From the NCBI RefSeq assembly GCF_001544975.2, contig NZ_FCOG02000026.1, forward strand, positions 1 through 64,000: 64,000 nt of DNA, written 5' to 3'. The notes under the pieces are model-generated. The model was not told the DNA's origin, ran no database searches, and was given only the letters and a program-made list of their open reading frames with translations. The number at the start of each line of letters is the position of its first letter. The first letter of the stretch is position 1. The stretch is from Caballeronia arationis (GTDB lineage: Bacteria > Pseudomonadota > Gammaproteobacteria > Burkholderiales > Burkholderiaceae). The translations under genes and the position numbers were made by a program. Shown piece by piece: positions 52,864-63,712 of this stretch.

Positions 52864-53571
52864 ATGCAGATCAAGGGCAAAGTGGTACTCGTCACCGGCG
52901 CCAATCGCGGCCTCGGCAAGCAATTTGCGAAGTCGCTCGTCGAGGCAGGCGCGGCGAAGGTTTATGCGGCGGCACGCGATCCGGGCAGCGTGAAGATCGA
53001 AGGCGTCGAAGCGATCCGGCTCGACGTGGCGAATCCCGCCGACGTCGCGGCCGCCGCCGAGCGTTACACCGACGTGCAGGTGCTGATCAACAACGCCGGC
53101 GCGACGCTGCGTGGCGACCTGATCGATCCGGCTTCGACGCAAGGCGTGCGCGAACTCTTCGAAGTCAACGTGATCGGGCCGCTGACGCTCACGCAGGCCT
53201 TCGCGCCGATCCTCAAGCGCAATGGCGGCGGCGCGGTGGTGAACGTGCTGTCCGTGCTGAGCTGGGTCGCGCTGCCGTCGGGCGGTGCGTACAGCGTGTC
53301 GAAGTCGGCGGCGTGGGCTGTGACGAACGTGCAGCGCCAGGAATTGCGCGAGCAGGGCACGCTCGTGGTCGCCGTGCACCCCGGCTATATCGACACCGAC
53401 ATGACCGCTGGCGTCAACGCGCCGAAGACTACGCCCGAGCACGTCGTGCGCGAGGTGCTGCAGGCGATCGAGAAAGACCAGGAAGAAGTCCTCGTCGACG
53501 ATACCGGCCGCTCGGTCAAGGAATCGCTGTCCACCGCGAGTCCGCTCTATCTCACGGGCATTCCGCGCTAA
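52864..53571 (+). CDS. Short-chain dehydrogenase/reductase
   Basis: 235 residues, classical SDR: cofactor motif VTGANRGLGKQF, NNAGATLRG, catalytic serine in VLSVLSW and the Tyr-Lys pair in SGGAYSVSKSAAW, then VHPGYIDTDM. The cofactor-proximal R suggests NADP preference. Ribosome site TTGGAGCG before ATG. It sits 40 bp upstream of a thiolase gene and downstream of a MarR operator, so the two enzymes are a co-regulated unit probably acting on the same carbonyl or acyl compound; substrate unknown. Confidence 0.92.
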   Translation: MQIKGKVVLVTGANRGLGKQFAKSLVEAGAAKVYAAARDPGSVKIEGVEAIRLDVANPADVAAAAERYTDVQVLINNAGATLRGDLIDPASTQGVRELFEVNVIGPLTLTQAFAPILKRNGGGAVVNVLSVLSWVALPSGGAYSVSKSAAWAVTNVQRQELREQGTLVVAVHPGYIDTDMTAGVNAPKTTPEHVVREVLQAIEKDQEEVLVDDTGRSVKESLSTASPLYLTGIPR

Positions 53572-53611
53572 GCGCCTGCGGCAATCAGCATTCCGACGGA
53601 GGAACTGCATC

Positions 53612-54805
53612 ATGAATTCGCATGAAATCGTGCTGTGTCATCCAGTGCGCACGGCGATCGGCGCGTTCAACGGGTCGTTGCGCGACGTCCCCGCGACCGA
53701 ACTCGGCGCGGCCGCGGTGCGCGAGACGCTGCGGCGCGCGGGCGAGCGATTCGACCCATCGGCCATCGATACAGTCGTGCTCGGCAACGTCATCCAGGCG
53801 GGCAACCGCATGAACCCCGCGCGGCAGGCGTCGGTTGCGGGCGGCGTGCCGGTGTCGGTGCCGGCGCTGACGGTGAACCGCGTTTGCGGCTCGGGCGCCC
53901 AGGCGATCGCGACCGTCGCGACGGAGATCGCGTCGGGCATCGCGCAACTGGGCGTTGCGGGCGGCATGGAGAACATGGACCGCGCGCCGTATCTGCTCGA
54001 CGGCGGCCGCCACGGCTACCGGATGGGCAACGCGCAGATTCACGACAGCTTGTTACGCGACGGCCTCGTCGATGCGTTTTCCGGCGAGCATTCCGGCTGG
54101 CACACGGAAGACCTCGTGACGCAGTCCGACATCACGCGCGAAGCGCAGGACCGCTGGGCGGAGCGTTCGCAGCAGCGTTTCGCGGCGGCGCAGGCGAAGG
54201 GTCTGTTCGATGCGGAGATCGTCGGCATCGACGTGAAGGCGGGCAAGCAGATGGTGGCGTTCGCCCGCGACGAACAGCCGCGCCCGGACACAACCGTTGC
54301 GACGCTCGGCCGCTTGCGTCCGGCGTTCCGCCCGGACGGCACGATCACCGCGGGCAACGCGCCGGGGCTAAACAGCGGCGCGGCGGCGATGCTGGTCGCG
54401 GACAGGCGCGTGGCGGACCGGCGCGGGATCGAGCCGTTCGTGCGGCTCGTCGCGTTCGGTATCGGCGCGGTCGAACCGGGGATGTTCGGACTCGGGCCCG
54501 TGCCCGCCGTGCAGCAGGCGCTGCAACGCGCGGGCTGGACGCTGAGCGATCTGGAACGCATCGAGATCAACGAGGCGTTCGCGGCGGTGCCAATCGCGGT
54601 GGCGCGCAAGCTCGGCCTGCCGGACGACATCGTGAACGTCGATGGCGGCGCGATCGCTCACGGGCATCCGATCGGCGCGACGGGCGCGGTGCTGACGACG
54701 CGCCTCGCGCACGCGATGCGCCGCGACGGCGTGCGGCGCGCGATGGTGACGCTATGCATCGGCGGCGGGCAGGGCATTGCGCTCGCGCTGGAAACCCTGA
54801 ACTGA
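53612..54805 (+). CDS. Acetyl-CoA C-acyltransferase (thiolase)
   Basis: 397-residue thiolase with the three active-site blocks: acyl-accepting C92 in NRVCGSGAQAI, the histidine in GGAIAHGHPIGATGA, and the second cysteine in LCIGGGQGIALALE. NEAFAAVP is the usual oxyanion-side motif. Degradative and biosynthetic thiolases cannot be told apart from sequence alone; the MarR control and SDR neighbour favour an inducible catabolic role. GGAGG precedes the ATG. It converges on the YCII gene. Confidence 0.94.
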   Translation: MNSHEIVLCHPVRTAIGAFNGSLRDVPATELGAAAVRETLRRAGERFDPSAIDTVVLGNVIQAGNRMNPARQASVAGGVPVSVPALTVNRVCGSGAQAIATVATEIASGIAQLGVAGGMENMDRAPYLLDGGRHGYRMGNAQIHDSLLRDGLVDAFSGEHSGWHTEDLVTQSDITREAQDRWAERSQQRFAAAQAKGLFDAEIVGIDVKAGKQMVAFARDEQPRPDTTVATLGRLRPAFRPDGTITAGNAPGLNSGAAAMLVADRRVADRRGIEPFVRLVAFGIGAVEPGMFGLGPVPAVQQALQRAGWTLSDLERIEINEAFAAVPIAVARKLGLPDDIVNVDGGAIAHGHPIGATGAVLTTRLAHAMRRDGVRRAMVTLCIGGGQGIALALETLN

Positions 54806-54832
54806 GCGCACGCGGCTGGCGGCCGCGCCGCG

Positions 54833-55243
54833 TCACTTCTTTGTCTGCATGTCCTGAAAGCCGGCAGCCGCTTCCTGCACGTCCTGCGGGAAGTCGGCGA
54901 ATTCCTGCACTTGCCGCACTTCGATCACTTCGTTGCCCGAACCCGGGCAACGCTTCGCCCACTCGATCGCTTCCTCGCGCGACTTCACCTGGATCATCCA
55001 ATATCCGCCGACGACTTCCTTCGCCTCCGCGAACGGTCCGTCGGTCACGCGCGGCTTGCCGCCTTCGAACGAAACCCGCGCGCCCATCGAAGGCGGATGC
55101 AGTCCATCGAGCGCGAGCAGCACGCCGGCCTTTTGCAAATCCTCGTTGTATCGCATCATGGCGGCGACGGCATCCGCGCTCGGCATCGTGCCCGGTTCTG
55201 CAGTTTCGTAGCCGTGGGGAATCATCAGCATCATGAATCGCAT
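54833..55243 (-). CDS. YCII-related (DGPF-domain) protein
   Basis: 136 residues. The family signature DGPFAEAKEVVGGYWMIQVKSREEAIEWAKRCP is clear, with the N-terminal MRFMMLMIPHGYE strand. Proteins of this family form small dimeric alpha/beta barrels, are often encoded near ECF sigma factors, and have no settled activity. No sigma gene is adjacent here. AAGGAGC precedes the start on the minus strand. Confidence 0.9.
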   Translation of the reverse strand: MRFMMLMIPHGYETAEPGTMPSADAVAAMMRYNEDLQKAGVLLALDGLHPPSMGARVSFEGGKPRVTDGPFAEAKEVVGGYWMIQVKSREEAIEWAKRCPGSGNEVIEVRQVQEFADFPQDVQEAAAGFQDMQTKK

Positions 55244-55399
55244 TTGAAAGCTCCTTGTCGTTGTGATTGAAAGCGAAACAGCGCGCTCTCAACCTTACGA
55301 CGCCCGGTGCTTCACATAATCGACATGACCCGTGAAATTGCGTCTTAAGCGTTTGTCCCTATCCGATTCGTCTTGCGAACGCAGTGCAGTACAACCAAT

Positions 55400-55417
55400 A
55401 ATGTAATCCATTACATT
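55400..55417. promoter_or_regulatory. LacI-family operator upstream of the sugar operon
   Basis: AATGTAAT-CC-ATTACATT, a perfect 8-bp inverted repeat with 2-bp centre, typical size and symmetry of LacI/GalR operators. It is 20 bp before the lacI-type start codon, so the regulator probably controls its own operon. Confidence 0.78.
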
Positions 55418-55437
55418 TCCATCTGCGCCAAGCCGCG

Positions 55438-56463
55438 ATGACCGTGTCCGAGACCGCACGACCGATTGAGGAAGTGTCGATTGCCGATGTCGCCGAGAGA
55501 GCGGGCGTGTCGGTCGCGACGGTATCGCGCGTGCTCAACGGCCATACGAACGTCCGTCAGCCGACGCGCGAAAAAGTGCTCGCCGCCGTTGCGGAAAGCG
55601 GCTATCGCATCAACGAACTCGCGCGCAACCTGCGCACCGCCGAGAGCCGCCTGCTGCTCACGATGGTCCCCGACTTCGGCAATCCGTTCTACGCGGCGAT
55701 CGTGCGCGGCATCGACAGCGTCGCGCGCCAAAACGGTTACTTCATGCTTCTCTGCGACACGGGCGCCGACCCGCTGCGCGAGCGCAGCTACTTCGACCTG
55801 TTGCGCGGCCGCCGTGCCGACGGCGCGATCTGCCTCGATCCGGCCGCCGTGCAGAAGGCGCTCGCCGAAGAGGCGTCGGCGCTGCCGTGGGTCGCGTGCT
55901 GTGAATTCGATCCTGCTGCGGGCGTGCCCTTCGTCGGTATCGACAACCACGCGGCCGCCGGCGACGTCGTGCGCTACCTGATAGGGCGCGGTCACCGCAA
56001 GATCGCGCTGATCAATTCGGGCCACGGCTATCTCTACGGGCGACAGCGCCTCGCGGGCTATCGCGACGCGCTTCATGCCGCAGGCATCGATCCGCTTCCG
56101 GCGTGGCAGATCGAACTCGACAGTCTCGACTACACCGCGGGCGAAGACGCCGCGCGGCAGCTCGCGGCGCTCGGCGAAAACCGGCCGAGCGCGGTGTTCG
56201 CCGTCTCCGATACGCTCGCCATCGGCGTGATCAACGGGCTGCGCGGCGTGGCGCTCAGGGTGCCGGAAGACGTGGCGGTGGTCGGCTTCGACGACATCGC
56301 CGTTGCCGCGCACATCGATCCGCCGCTCACGACCGTCGCGCAACCGATGCAGGAACTCGGCGAAACGGCCGCGCACTTGTTGCTGCGGCGCCTGCGCGAG
56401 CCGAAGGTGCAGGTCGGCGGCGTGCTGCTGCCGCATCAGCTGATCCTGCGAAGGAGCGCGTGA
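55438..56463 (+). CDS. LacI-family transcriptional repressor of a sugar operon
   Basis: 341 residues. The HTH and hinge are SIADVAERAGVSVATVSRVLNGHTNVRQPTREKVLAAVAESGYRINELARNLRT, followed by a periplasmic-binding-protein-like effector domain (LLTMVPDFGNPFYAAIVRGIDSVAR, ALINSGHGYLYGRQRLAGYRDAL, VVGFDDIAVAAHIDPPLTTVAQP). First gene of an operon; the ATPase gene starts 1 bp after its stop. The palindrome at 55400-55417 is its likely operator. The effector should be a sugar imported by the adjacent transporter. Confidence 0.94.
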   Translation: MTVSETARPIEEVSIADVAERAGVSVATVSRVLNGHTNVRQPTREKVLAAVAESGYRINELARNLRTAESRLLLTMVPDFGNPFYAAIVRGIDSVARQNGYFMLLCDTGADPLRERSYFDLLRGRRADGAICLDPAAVQKALAEEASALPWVACCEFDPAAGVPFVGIDNHAAAGDVVRYLIGRGHRKIALINSGHGYLYGRQRLAGYRDALHAAGIDPLPAWQIELDSLDYTAGEDAARQLAALGENRPSAVFAVSDTLAIGVINGLRGVALRVPEDVAVVGFDDIAVAAHIDPPLTTVAQPMQELGETAAHLLLRRLREPKVQVGGVLLPHQLILRRSA

Positions 56464-56464
56464 G

Positions 56465-57961
56465 ATGAGCCTTGCCGTGCGCTTCGACGCGATCGAGAAA
56501 CAGTTCGGCCCGGTGCGCGTGCTGCACGGCGTGAGCTTCGATCTCGCGCCCGGACGCATCTACGGCCTGCTCGGCGAGAACGGTGCGGGCAAGTCGACGC
56601 TGATGAAAATCCTCGCGGGCTACGAGCGCGCGAGCGGCGGCACGGTGTCGGTCCAGGGTGCGCCGGTCGCGTTCGACAGTTCGCGCGATGCCGAGGCTGC
56701 CGGTATCGTGCTGATCCACCAGGAACTGAATCTCGCGGACCACCTGAGCATCGTGCAGAACATGTTCCTCGGCCACGAGAAGCGGCGCCACTTCCTGCTC
56801 GACGAAGCCGCGATGCGCGAAGCGGCCCGCGCGCGTCTCGCGGATGTCGGCCTGCACAAGCATCCGGACACGAAGGTGCGCGACCTGATCGTCGCGGAGA
56901 AGCAACTGGTCGAGATCGCCAAGGCGATGCTGCGCGACGCGCGCCTGCTCATCATGGACGAACCGACCGCAACGCTCACGCCCGCCGAAACGCAGCGCCT
57001 CTTCAAGCTGATGGCGCGGCTGAAGGAAGACGGCGTGACGATCGTCTATATCTCGCACAAGCTCGACGAAGTGGAACGCGTGACCGACGAAGTGATCGTG
57101 ATGCGCGACGGCCGCTTCGTGACCCGCGCGCCGACCGTCGAACTCACGCGCCAGCAGATGGCGAACCTGATGGTGGGCCGCGAAGTGTCGGACATGTTTC
57201 CGGACAAGCCCGCACTCGCCGCCGACGCGCCCGTCGCGTTGCAGGTGGAAGGCGTCTACGTGCCCGGTTGGGCGCGCAACGTGAGCTTCGCCGTGCGCGC
57301 GGGCGAAGTGTTCGGTTTTGCGGGACTGGTCGGCGCGGGGCGCACGGAACTGTTCGAATCGCTGATCGGCGTGAGGAAGCGCACCGCGGGACGCATTTCG
57401 CTCGATGGCCGCGCGCTTGCTTCGGCACGCCCGCACGATCCGCGCGACGCGATGAATCTCGGCCTCACGTATCTGAGCGAAGACCGCAAGGGGCGCGGGC
57501 TGCACGTCGACATGTCGCTGAAGGACAACCTCACGCTGATGACGCTCGAACGCTACGCGCATCCGTTCATCGACGGTGCGGCGGAGCGTCAGGCGCTGAA
57601 GCAAGCGGTCGGCGATTTCGACATCCGCACGGGCAATCTCGCGAGCCGCGCGCGCATGCTGTCCGGCGGCAACCAGCAGAAGCTCGCCCTCGCGAAGTTC
57701 CTGCATCCCGACCCGCGCGTGATCGTGCTCGACGAGCCGACGCGCGGCGTCGACGTCGGTGCGAAGCGCGACATCTATTTCCTGATCCACCGGCTCGCCG
57801 CCGAAGGGCGCGCGGTGATCGTGATCTCGTCCGAACTCATCGAGCTGATCGGCTTGTGCCATCGCGTCGCCGTGATGCGCGCGGGCGAGCTCGTCGCGAC
57901 GCTCGACATCGAACACCTGACCGAAGAGAGGTTGATCGCGCATGCGACCGGCACACACTGA
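56465..57961 (+). CDS. Sugar ABC transporter ATPase (RbsA-like, double cassette)
   Basis: 498 residues with two ATP-binding cassettes, as in RbsA/MglA. Cassette 1: Walker [16 protein letters not shown]-loop [11 protein letters not shown], Walker [16 protein letters not shown]. Cassette 2 is degenerate in Walker A ([18 protein letters not shown]) but has the signature [15 protein letters not shown] and Walker [21 protein letters not shown], the usual asymmetry of carbohydrate uptake transporter-2 ATPases. Its stop overlaps the permease start by 20 bp. Confidence 0.95.
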   Translation: MSLAVRFDAIEKQFGPVRVLHGVSFDLAPGRIYGLLGENGAGKSTLMKILAGYERASGGTVSVQGAPVAFDSSRDAEAAGIVLIHQELNLADHLSIVQNMFLGHEKRRHFLLDEAAMREAARARLADVGLHKHPDTKVRDLIVAEKQLVEIAKAMLRDARLLIMDEPTATLTPAETQRLFKLMARLKEDGVTIVYISHKLDEVERVTDEVIVMRDGRFVTRAPTVELTRQQMANLMVGREVSDMFPDKPALAADAPVALQVEGVYVPGWARNVSFAVRAGEVFGFAGLVGAGRTELFESLIGVRKRTAGRISLDGRALASARPHDPRDAMNLGLTYLSEDRKGRGLHVDMSLKDNLTLMTLERYAHPFIDGAAERQALKQAVGDFDIRTGNLASRARMLSGGNQQKLALAKFLHPDPRVIVLDEPTRGVDVGAKRDIYFLIHRLAAEGRAVIVISSELIELIGLCHRVAVMRAGELVATLDIEHLTEERLIAHATGTH

Positions 57962-58958
57962 AGGCGCCGAACGAACCAGCCGCGTCGGCGGCTTCGCGCG
58001 GCGGCTGCACGGCATCGGGCCGCTCGTCGGCCTGATCGCGCTGTGCATCGGCGGCACGTTCCTCAACGGCGACTTTGCTACGCTCGACAACGCGATGAAC
58101 GTGCTCACGCGCACCTCGTTCATCGGCATCATCGCGGTGGGCATGACGTTCGTGATCATCTCGGGCGGCATCGATCTTTCGGTCGGATCGATGGCGGCGC
58201 TGATAGCGGGCACGATGATCTGGCTGATGAACGGGCTGAAGGAAGGCGTGGGCGGCCACACCTTCGCGCCGCTCACGATCGTTACGCTCGGCATCGTTTT
58301 AGCCCTTGTTTTAGGGGGTCTTTTCGGCCTCGCGCATGGATTGCTCGTGACCAAGGGACGCATCGAGCCGTTCATCGTGACGCTCGGCACGCTCGGCATG
58401 TTCCGCGCGCTGCTCACGTGGCTCGCTGACGGCGGCGCGCTCACGCTCGACAATTCGCTCGCCGATCTCTACGGCCCTGTCTACTACGCGAGCCTCTTCG
58501 GCGTGCCGGTGCCGATCTGGGTGTTTCTGATCGTCGCGGCGGGCGGCACGCTGCTGCTCAACCGCACGGTGTTCGGACGTCATGTGCAGGCAATCGGCTC
58601 GAACGAACAGGTCGCGCGTTACGCGGCGATTCGCGTCGACAGCGTGAAGATCGCGACTTACGTGCTGCTGGGGCTTTGCGTCGGCGTCGCGACGGTGCTG
58701 TATGTGCCGCGCCTCGGCTCGGCAACGCCGACCACGGGCCTTCTGTGGGAACTTGAAGCCATCGCGGCGGTGGTCGTCGGCGGGACGGCGCTCAAGGGCG
58801 GCGAAGGGCGCGTGATTGGCACGGTGATCGGCGCGATATTGCTCTCGGTCATCAGCAATATCCTCAATCTCACGAGCATCATCAGCGTGTATCTGAATGC
58901 GGCGGTGCAGGGCGCCGTGATCATCTTCGTGGCTTTCCTGCAGCGTGGACGTCGTTGA
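57942..58958 (+). CDS. Sugar ABC transporter permease (RbsC-like)
   Basis: 338 residues, about nine membrane helices. BPD_transp_2 family motifs: [58 protein letters not shown], and [25 protein letters not shown]; the C-terminal part has [23 protein letters not shown]. Translationally coupled to the ATPase gene. It forms the membrane channel of a ribose/allose/inositol-type importer. Confidence 0.94.
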   Translation: MRPAHTEGAERTSRVGGFARRLHGIGPLVGLIALCIGGTFLNGDFATLDNAMNVLTRTSFIGIIAVGMTFVIISGGIDLSVGSMAALIAGTMIWLMNGLKEGVGGHTFAPLTIVTLGIVLALVLGGLFGLAHGLLVTKGRIEPFIVTLGTLGMFRALLTWLADGGALTLDNSLADLYGPVYYASLFGVPVPIWVFLIVAAGGTLLLNRTVFGRHVQAIGSNEQVARYAAIRVDSVKIATYVLLGLCVGVATVLYVPRLGSATPTTGLLWELEAIAAVVVGGTALKGGEGRVIGTVIGAILLSVISNILNLTSIISVYLNAAVQGAVIIFVAFLQRGRR

Positions 58959-59025
58959 TCGTTTGGGCAGTGAATCGACAACCAACCGGGCGCGCAATGC
59001 GTGCTGAAAATCTGGAGACATCACC

Positions 59026-59988
59026 ATGAAAAAAATGCTTCGCGCGCTCGGCGCCCTGACCCTCGCGACGAGCGCGCTAGCCGCGACTTCGTCCGCATTC
59101 GCCGCCGACAAGGTCATCCTCGGCGTCGCGATTCCCACCGCGACGCACGGCTTCACGGGCGGCATCGTCTGGTGGGCGAACGAAGCGAAAAAGGAACTGG
59201 AGAAGGCGCATCCCGACCTGAAGGTGATCGTGAAGACGGCGGGCGGCGCGCCCGAGCAGGCGAACCAGTTGCAGGACCTCGTCACTGTCAACAAGATCAA
59301 CGCGCTCGTGATCTTCCCGTTCGAATCGGCGTCGCTCACGCAGCCGGTCGCGCAGGTGAAGAAGAAAGGCGTGTACGTGACGGTGGTCGATCGCGGGCTG
59401 ACCGACACGAGCGCGCAGGACGCGTACGTCGCCGGCGACAACACCGCCTTCGGCAAGCTGCCGGCGGAATATCTCGCGAAGACGCTCAACGGCAAGGGCG
59501 ACATTGTCGCGCTGCGCGGCATTCCGACGACGCTCGACAACGAGCGCTGGGCCGCGTTTGAATCGGTGATGAAACAGCATCCGGACATCAAGATTCTTGA
59601 CGCGAAGTACGCAAACTGGAATCGCGACGATGCGTTCAAGGTGATGCAGGATTACCTCACGCGCTTCAAGCACATCGACGCCGTCTGGGCCGCCGACGAC
59701 GACATGATGGTCGGCGTACTGAAGGCGATCGACCAGGCGAAGCGCACGGACATCAAGGAAGTGTTCGGCGGGGCGGGGTCGAAGGAAGCGGTCAAGCGCA
59801 TCATCGACGGCGATCCGCGCGTGAAGGCCGATGTCTCGTACTCGCCGAAGTTCATCTACGACGCGATCAAGATGACGGCCGAAGCGCGCCTGAAGGGCGA
59901 CAAGCTGCCGCCGACGACGATCATCCCCTCGGTGCTGATCACGAAGGACAACGCGAAGCAGTTCTACTATCCGAACTCGCCGTTCTGA
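59026..59988 (+). CDS. Periplasmic sugar-binding protein (RbsB-like)
   Basis: 320 residues. Signal peptide about 1-27 ([21 protein letters not shown]). Type I sugar-binding fold of the RbsB family: [111 protein letters not shown] and [16 protein letters not shown]. Good TGGAGA ribosome site. A GC-rich hairpin follows the gene, as often seen behind binding-protein genes to set higher expression. Confidence 0.93.
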   Translation: MKKMLRALGALTLATSALAATSSAFAADKVILGVAIPTATHGFTGGIVWWANEAKKELEKAHPDLKVIVKTAGGAPEQANQLQDLVTVNKINALVIFPFESASLTQPVAQVKKKGVYVTVVDRGLTDTSAQDAYVAGDNTAFGKLPAEYLAKTLNGKGDIVALRGIPTTLDNERWAAFESVMKQHPDIKILDAKYANWNRDDAFKVMQDYLTRFKHIDAVWAADDDMMVGVLKAIDQAKRTDIKEVFGGAGSKEAVKRIIDGDPRVKADVSYSPKFIYDAIKMTAEARLKGDKLPPTTIIPSVLITKDNAKQFYYPNSPF

Positions 59989-60006
59989 GTCTGCTTATTT
60001 CGCGTC

Positions 60007-60036
60007 GCGCGCGTTCGCTGGCGAGCGCGCGCTTGT
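60007..60036 (+). terminator. Attenuator-like hairpin after the binding-protein gene
   Basis: GCGCGCGTTCGC (60007-60018) pairs with GCGAGCGCGCGC (60021-60032) with one wobble, followed by TTGTT. It lies between the binding-protein gene and the isomerase gene within one operon, so partial termination or mRNA protection is more likely than a full stop. Confidence 0.5.
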
Positions 60037-60052
60037 TCATGGAGCAAGCGAC

Positions 60053-61114
60053 ATGAAAACCATCAAAGGCCCGGCGATCTTTCTCGCGCAGTTTCTCGGC
60101 GACGAGCTGCCCTTCGACAATCTCGCGCACCTCGCGCAATGGGCGAAAGGGCTGGGCTATGAGGGCATCCAGGTGCCCGCCGACCCGCGCCTGATCGACC
60201 TGGAAAAAGCCGCGACGAGCGATGCCTATTGCGACGAGTTGCGCCAGACCGTGAGCGACGCAGGCGTGTGCATTACCGAATTGTCGACGCATCTGCAGGG
60301 GCAGCTCGTCGCGGTGCATCCGGCGTACGACACGCTCTTCGACGGCTTCGCCGCGCCGCATGTGCGCGGCAATCCGGCGGCGCGCACCGAGTGGGCGATC
60401 GCGCAGATGAAGCACGCGGCGGCGGCTTCGCGACGGCTCGGGCTGTCGGCGCATGTGTCGTTTTCGGGCGCGCTCGCGTGGCCGTATTTCTATCCGTGGC
60501 CGCAGCGCCCGGCGGGTCTCGTCGAAGCGGCGTTCGAAGAGCTCGCCGCGCGCTGGCGCCCGATCCTCGACGCGTTCGACGAAGCGGGCGTCGATGTCTG
60601 CTACGAGCTGCATCCGGGCGAAGACCTGCACGACGGCGTGACGTTCGAGAGGTTTCTCGCAGCAGTCGGCAATCATCCGCGCGCGAACATCCTGTTCGAT
60701 CCGAGCCATTACGTCTTGCAGCAGCTCGACTACCTGCAGTTCATCGACATCTATCACGAGCGCATCAAGGCGTTTCATGTGAAGGACGCGGAGTTTCGTC
60801 CCAATGGAAGGCAGGGCGTCTACGGCGGCTACTCGGGCTGGGTCGAGCGCGCAGGGCGCTTCCGTTCGCTCGGCGACGGCCAGATCGACTTCAAGGCGAT
60901 CTTCTCGAAGATGGCGCAATACGACTTTCCCGGCTGGGCCGTGCTCGAATGGGAATGCGCGCTGAAGCATCCGGAAGACGGCGCGCGCGAGGGCGCGGTC
61001 TTTATCCGCGATCGCATCATCCGCGTGGCGGAGCGCGCCTTCGATGACTTCGCCGGCAGTGGCGCGAACCGCGAGCAGTTGCGCGGCGTGCTCGGCATCG
61101 GAGAACGGCCATGA
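60053..61114 (+). CDS. Sugar phosphate isomerase/epimerase-like TIM-barrel enzyme
   Basis: 353 residues of the xylose-isomerase-like/AP-endonuclease-2 superfamily. Probable divalent-metal ligands lie in CYELHPGEDLHDG (Glu), LFDPSHYVLQQ (Asp, His), AFHVKDAE (His) and VLEWECALKHP (Glu). Longer than most members (260-290 residues), with extra N- and C-terminal helices. Paired with a Gfo/Idh/MocA dehydrogenase (4-bp overlap), it resembles units that process 3-keto-glycosides or inositols, but the substrate is not identifiable from sequence. Confidence 0.87.
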   Translation: MKTIKGPAIFLAQFLGDELPFDNLAHLAQWAKGLGYEGIQVPADPRLIDLEKAATSDAYCDELRQTVSDAGVCITELSTHLQGQLVAVHPAYDTLFDGFAAPHVRGNPAARTEWAIAQMKHAAAASRRLGLSAHVSFSGALAWPYFYPWPQRPAGLVEAAFEELAARWRPILDAFDEAGVDVCYELHPGEDLHDGVTFERFLAAVGNHPRANILFDPSHYVLQQLDYLQFIDIYHERIKAFHVKDAEFRPNGRQGVYGGYSGWVERAGRFRSLGDGQIDFKAIFSKMAQYDFPGWAVLEWECALKHPEDGAREGAVFIRDRIIRVAERAFDDFAGSGANREQLRGVLGIGERP

Positions 61115-62250
61115 AGCGGCGTCTCAGGCTCGGGATGGTCGGTGGCGGCGAGGGCGCGTTCATCGGCGCGGTGCACCGGATCGCGTCGCGTATCGACGAC
61201 CGGTTCGAACTCGTAGCGGGCGCATTGTCGTCGGACCCGGAGCGGGCGGCGGCGAGCGCGGCGGCGGTCGGCATCGCGCGCAGCTACGCCGACTTCCGCG
61301 AGATGGCGACGACGGAAGCCGCGCGCGAGGACGGCATCGACGCGGTCGCGATCGTCACGCCGAATCATCTGCATGCGCCCGTCGCGACGGCGTTTCTCGA
61401 TGCCGGCATTCACGTGATCTGCGACAAGCCGCTCGCCGTATCGCTCGACGAGGGCGAGTCGCTCGCTCGTCTCGCGCGCGAGAAGGGGCTCGTGTTTGCC
61501 GTCACTTACACGTATTCGGGCTATCCGCTCGTGCGTCATGCGCGCGCGCTGGTGCAGGACGGCGCGCTCGGTGACGTGCGGCTCGTGAACGTCGAGTACG
61601 CACAGGACTGGCTCTCGCTGCCGGTCGAACATCAGTCGAACCGGCAGGCGGCGTGGCGCACCGATCCGGCGCTGGCGGGCCCGGCCGGCTGTCTCGGCGA
61701 TATCGGCACGCATGCGTATCAGCTTGCGGAATTCGTGACCGGGATGCGGCCGTCGGAGGTGTCGGCGGAGGTGGCGACGTTCGTGCCGAACCGTCCGATC
61801 GACGATCACGTGCAGGCGATGCTGCGCTATGCGAATGGCGCGCGCGGCATGCTGTGGGCGAGCCAGGTCGCGGCGGGCGAGGAGAACGCGCTGCGGCTGC
61901 GCGTCTACGGGACGAAGGCGGGGCTCTCGTTCGATCAGCAGAACCCGAACGAGTTGTGGATCACGCCGCTTGGCGGGGCGTCGGAGCGGATCACGCGCGG
62001 ACGGTTGCAGGGCAAGGAAGCGCTGCACGCGACGCGCGTCCCGGCCGGGCATCCCGAAGGCTATCTGGAAGCGTTCGCGCAGCTTTATACCGATGCGGCG
62101 TCGCAGATTGCGGCGGCGATCGATGCGGATTCACCGCCGCCGGAAAGCGAGTGGCTGACGACTGTCGACGACGGCGTCGCGGGGCTTCGGTTCATCGACG
62201 CGGTGTTGACGAGCAGCCGGGCGAATGCGGCGTGGGTGAAGATCGAATGA
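61111..62250 (+). CDS. Gfo/Idh/MocA-family NAD(P)-dependent sugar oxidoreductase
   Basis: 379 residues. The N-terminal Rossmann domain begins LRLGMVGGGEGAFIGAVHRIASRI; the usual EKP appears as DKP in VICDKPLAVSL, keeping the catalytic lysine. The active-site histidine is in LGDIGTHAYQLAEFVTG. C-terminal substrate domain runs to SSRANAAWVKIE. Starts in ATGA overlap with the isomerase gene and is the last gene of the LacI-controlled operon before a strong terminator. It probably oxidises a sugar hydroxyl (for example C3 of a glycoside or an inositol); specificity unknown. Confidence 0.9.
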   Translation: MKRRLRLGMVGGGEGAFIGAVHRIASRIDDRFELVAGALSSDPERAAASAAAVGIARSYADFREMATTEAAREDGIDAVAIVTPNHLHAPVATAFLDAGIHVICDKPLAVSLDEGESLARLAREKGLVFAVTYTYSGYPLVRHARALVQDGALGDVRLVNVEYAQDWLSLPVEHQSNRQAAWRTDPALAGPAGCLGDIGTHAYQLAEFVTGMRPSEVSAEVATFVPNRPIDDHVQAMLRYANGARGMLWASQVAAGEENALRLRVYGTKAGLSFDQQNPNELWITPLGGASERITRGRLQGKEALHATRVPAGHPEGYLEAFAQLYTDAASQIAAAIDADSPPPESEWLTTVDDGVAGLRFIDAVLTSSRANAAWVKIE

Positions 62251-62255
62251 AAAAA

Positions 62256-62284
62256 GGGCGGTCCCGCAACGGGACCGCCCTTTT
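62256..62284. terminator. Bidirectional terminator between the sugar operon and gnd
   Basis: Perfect 10-bp stem GGGCGGTCCC (62256-62265) with GGGACCGCCC (62271-62280), loop GCAAC, flanked by A5 on the left and T4 on the right. It serves the sugar operon rightwards and gnd leftwards. Confidence 0.9.
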
Positions 62285-62305
62285 CTGCTCACTCAGTCAG
62301 GCAGG

Positions 62306-63712
<1,407 letters not shown>

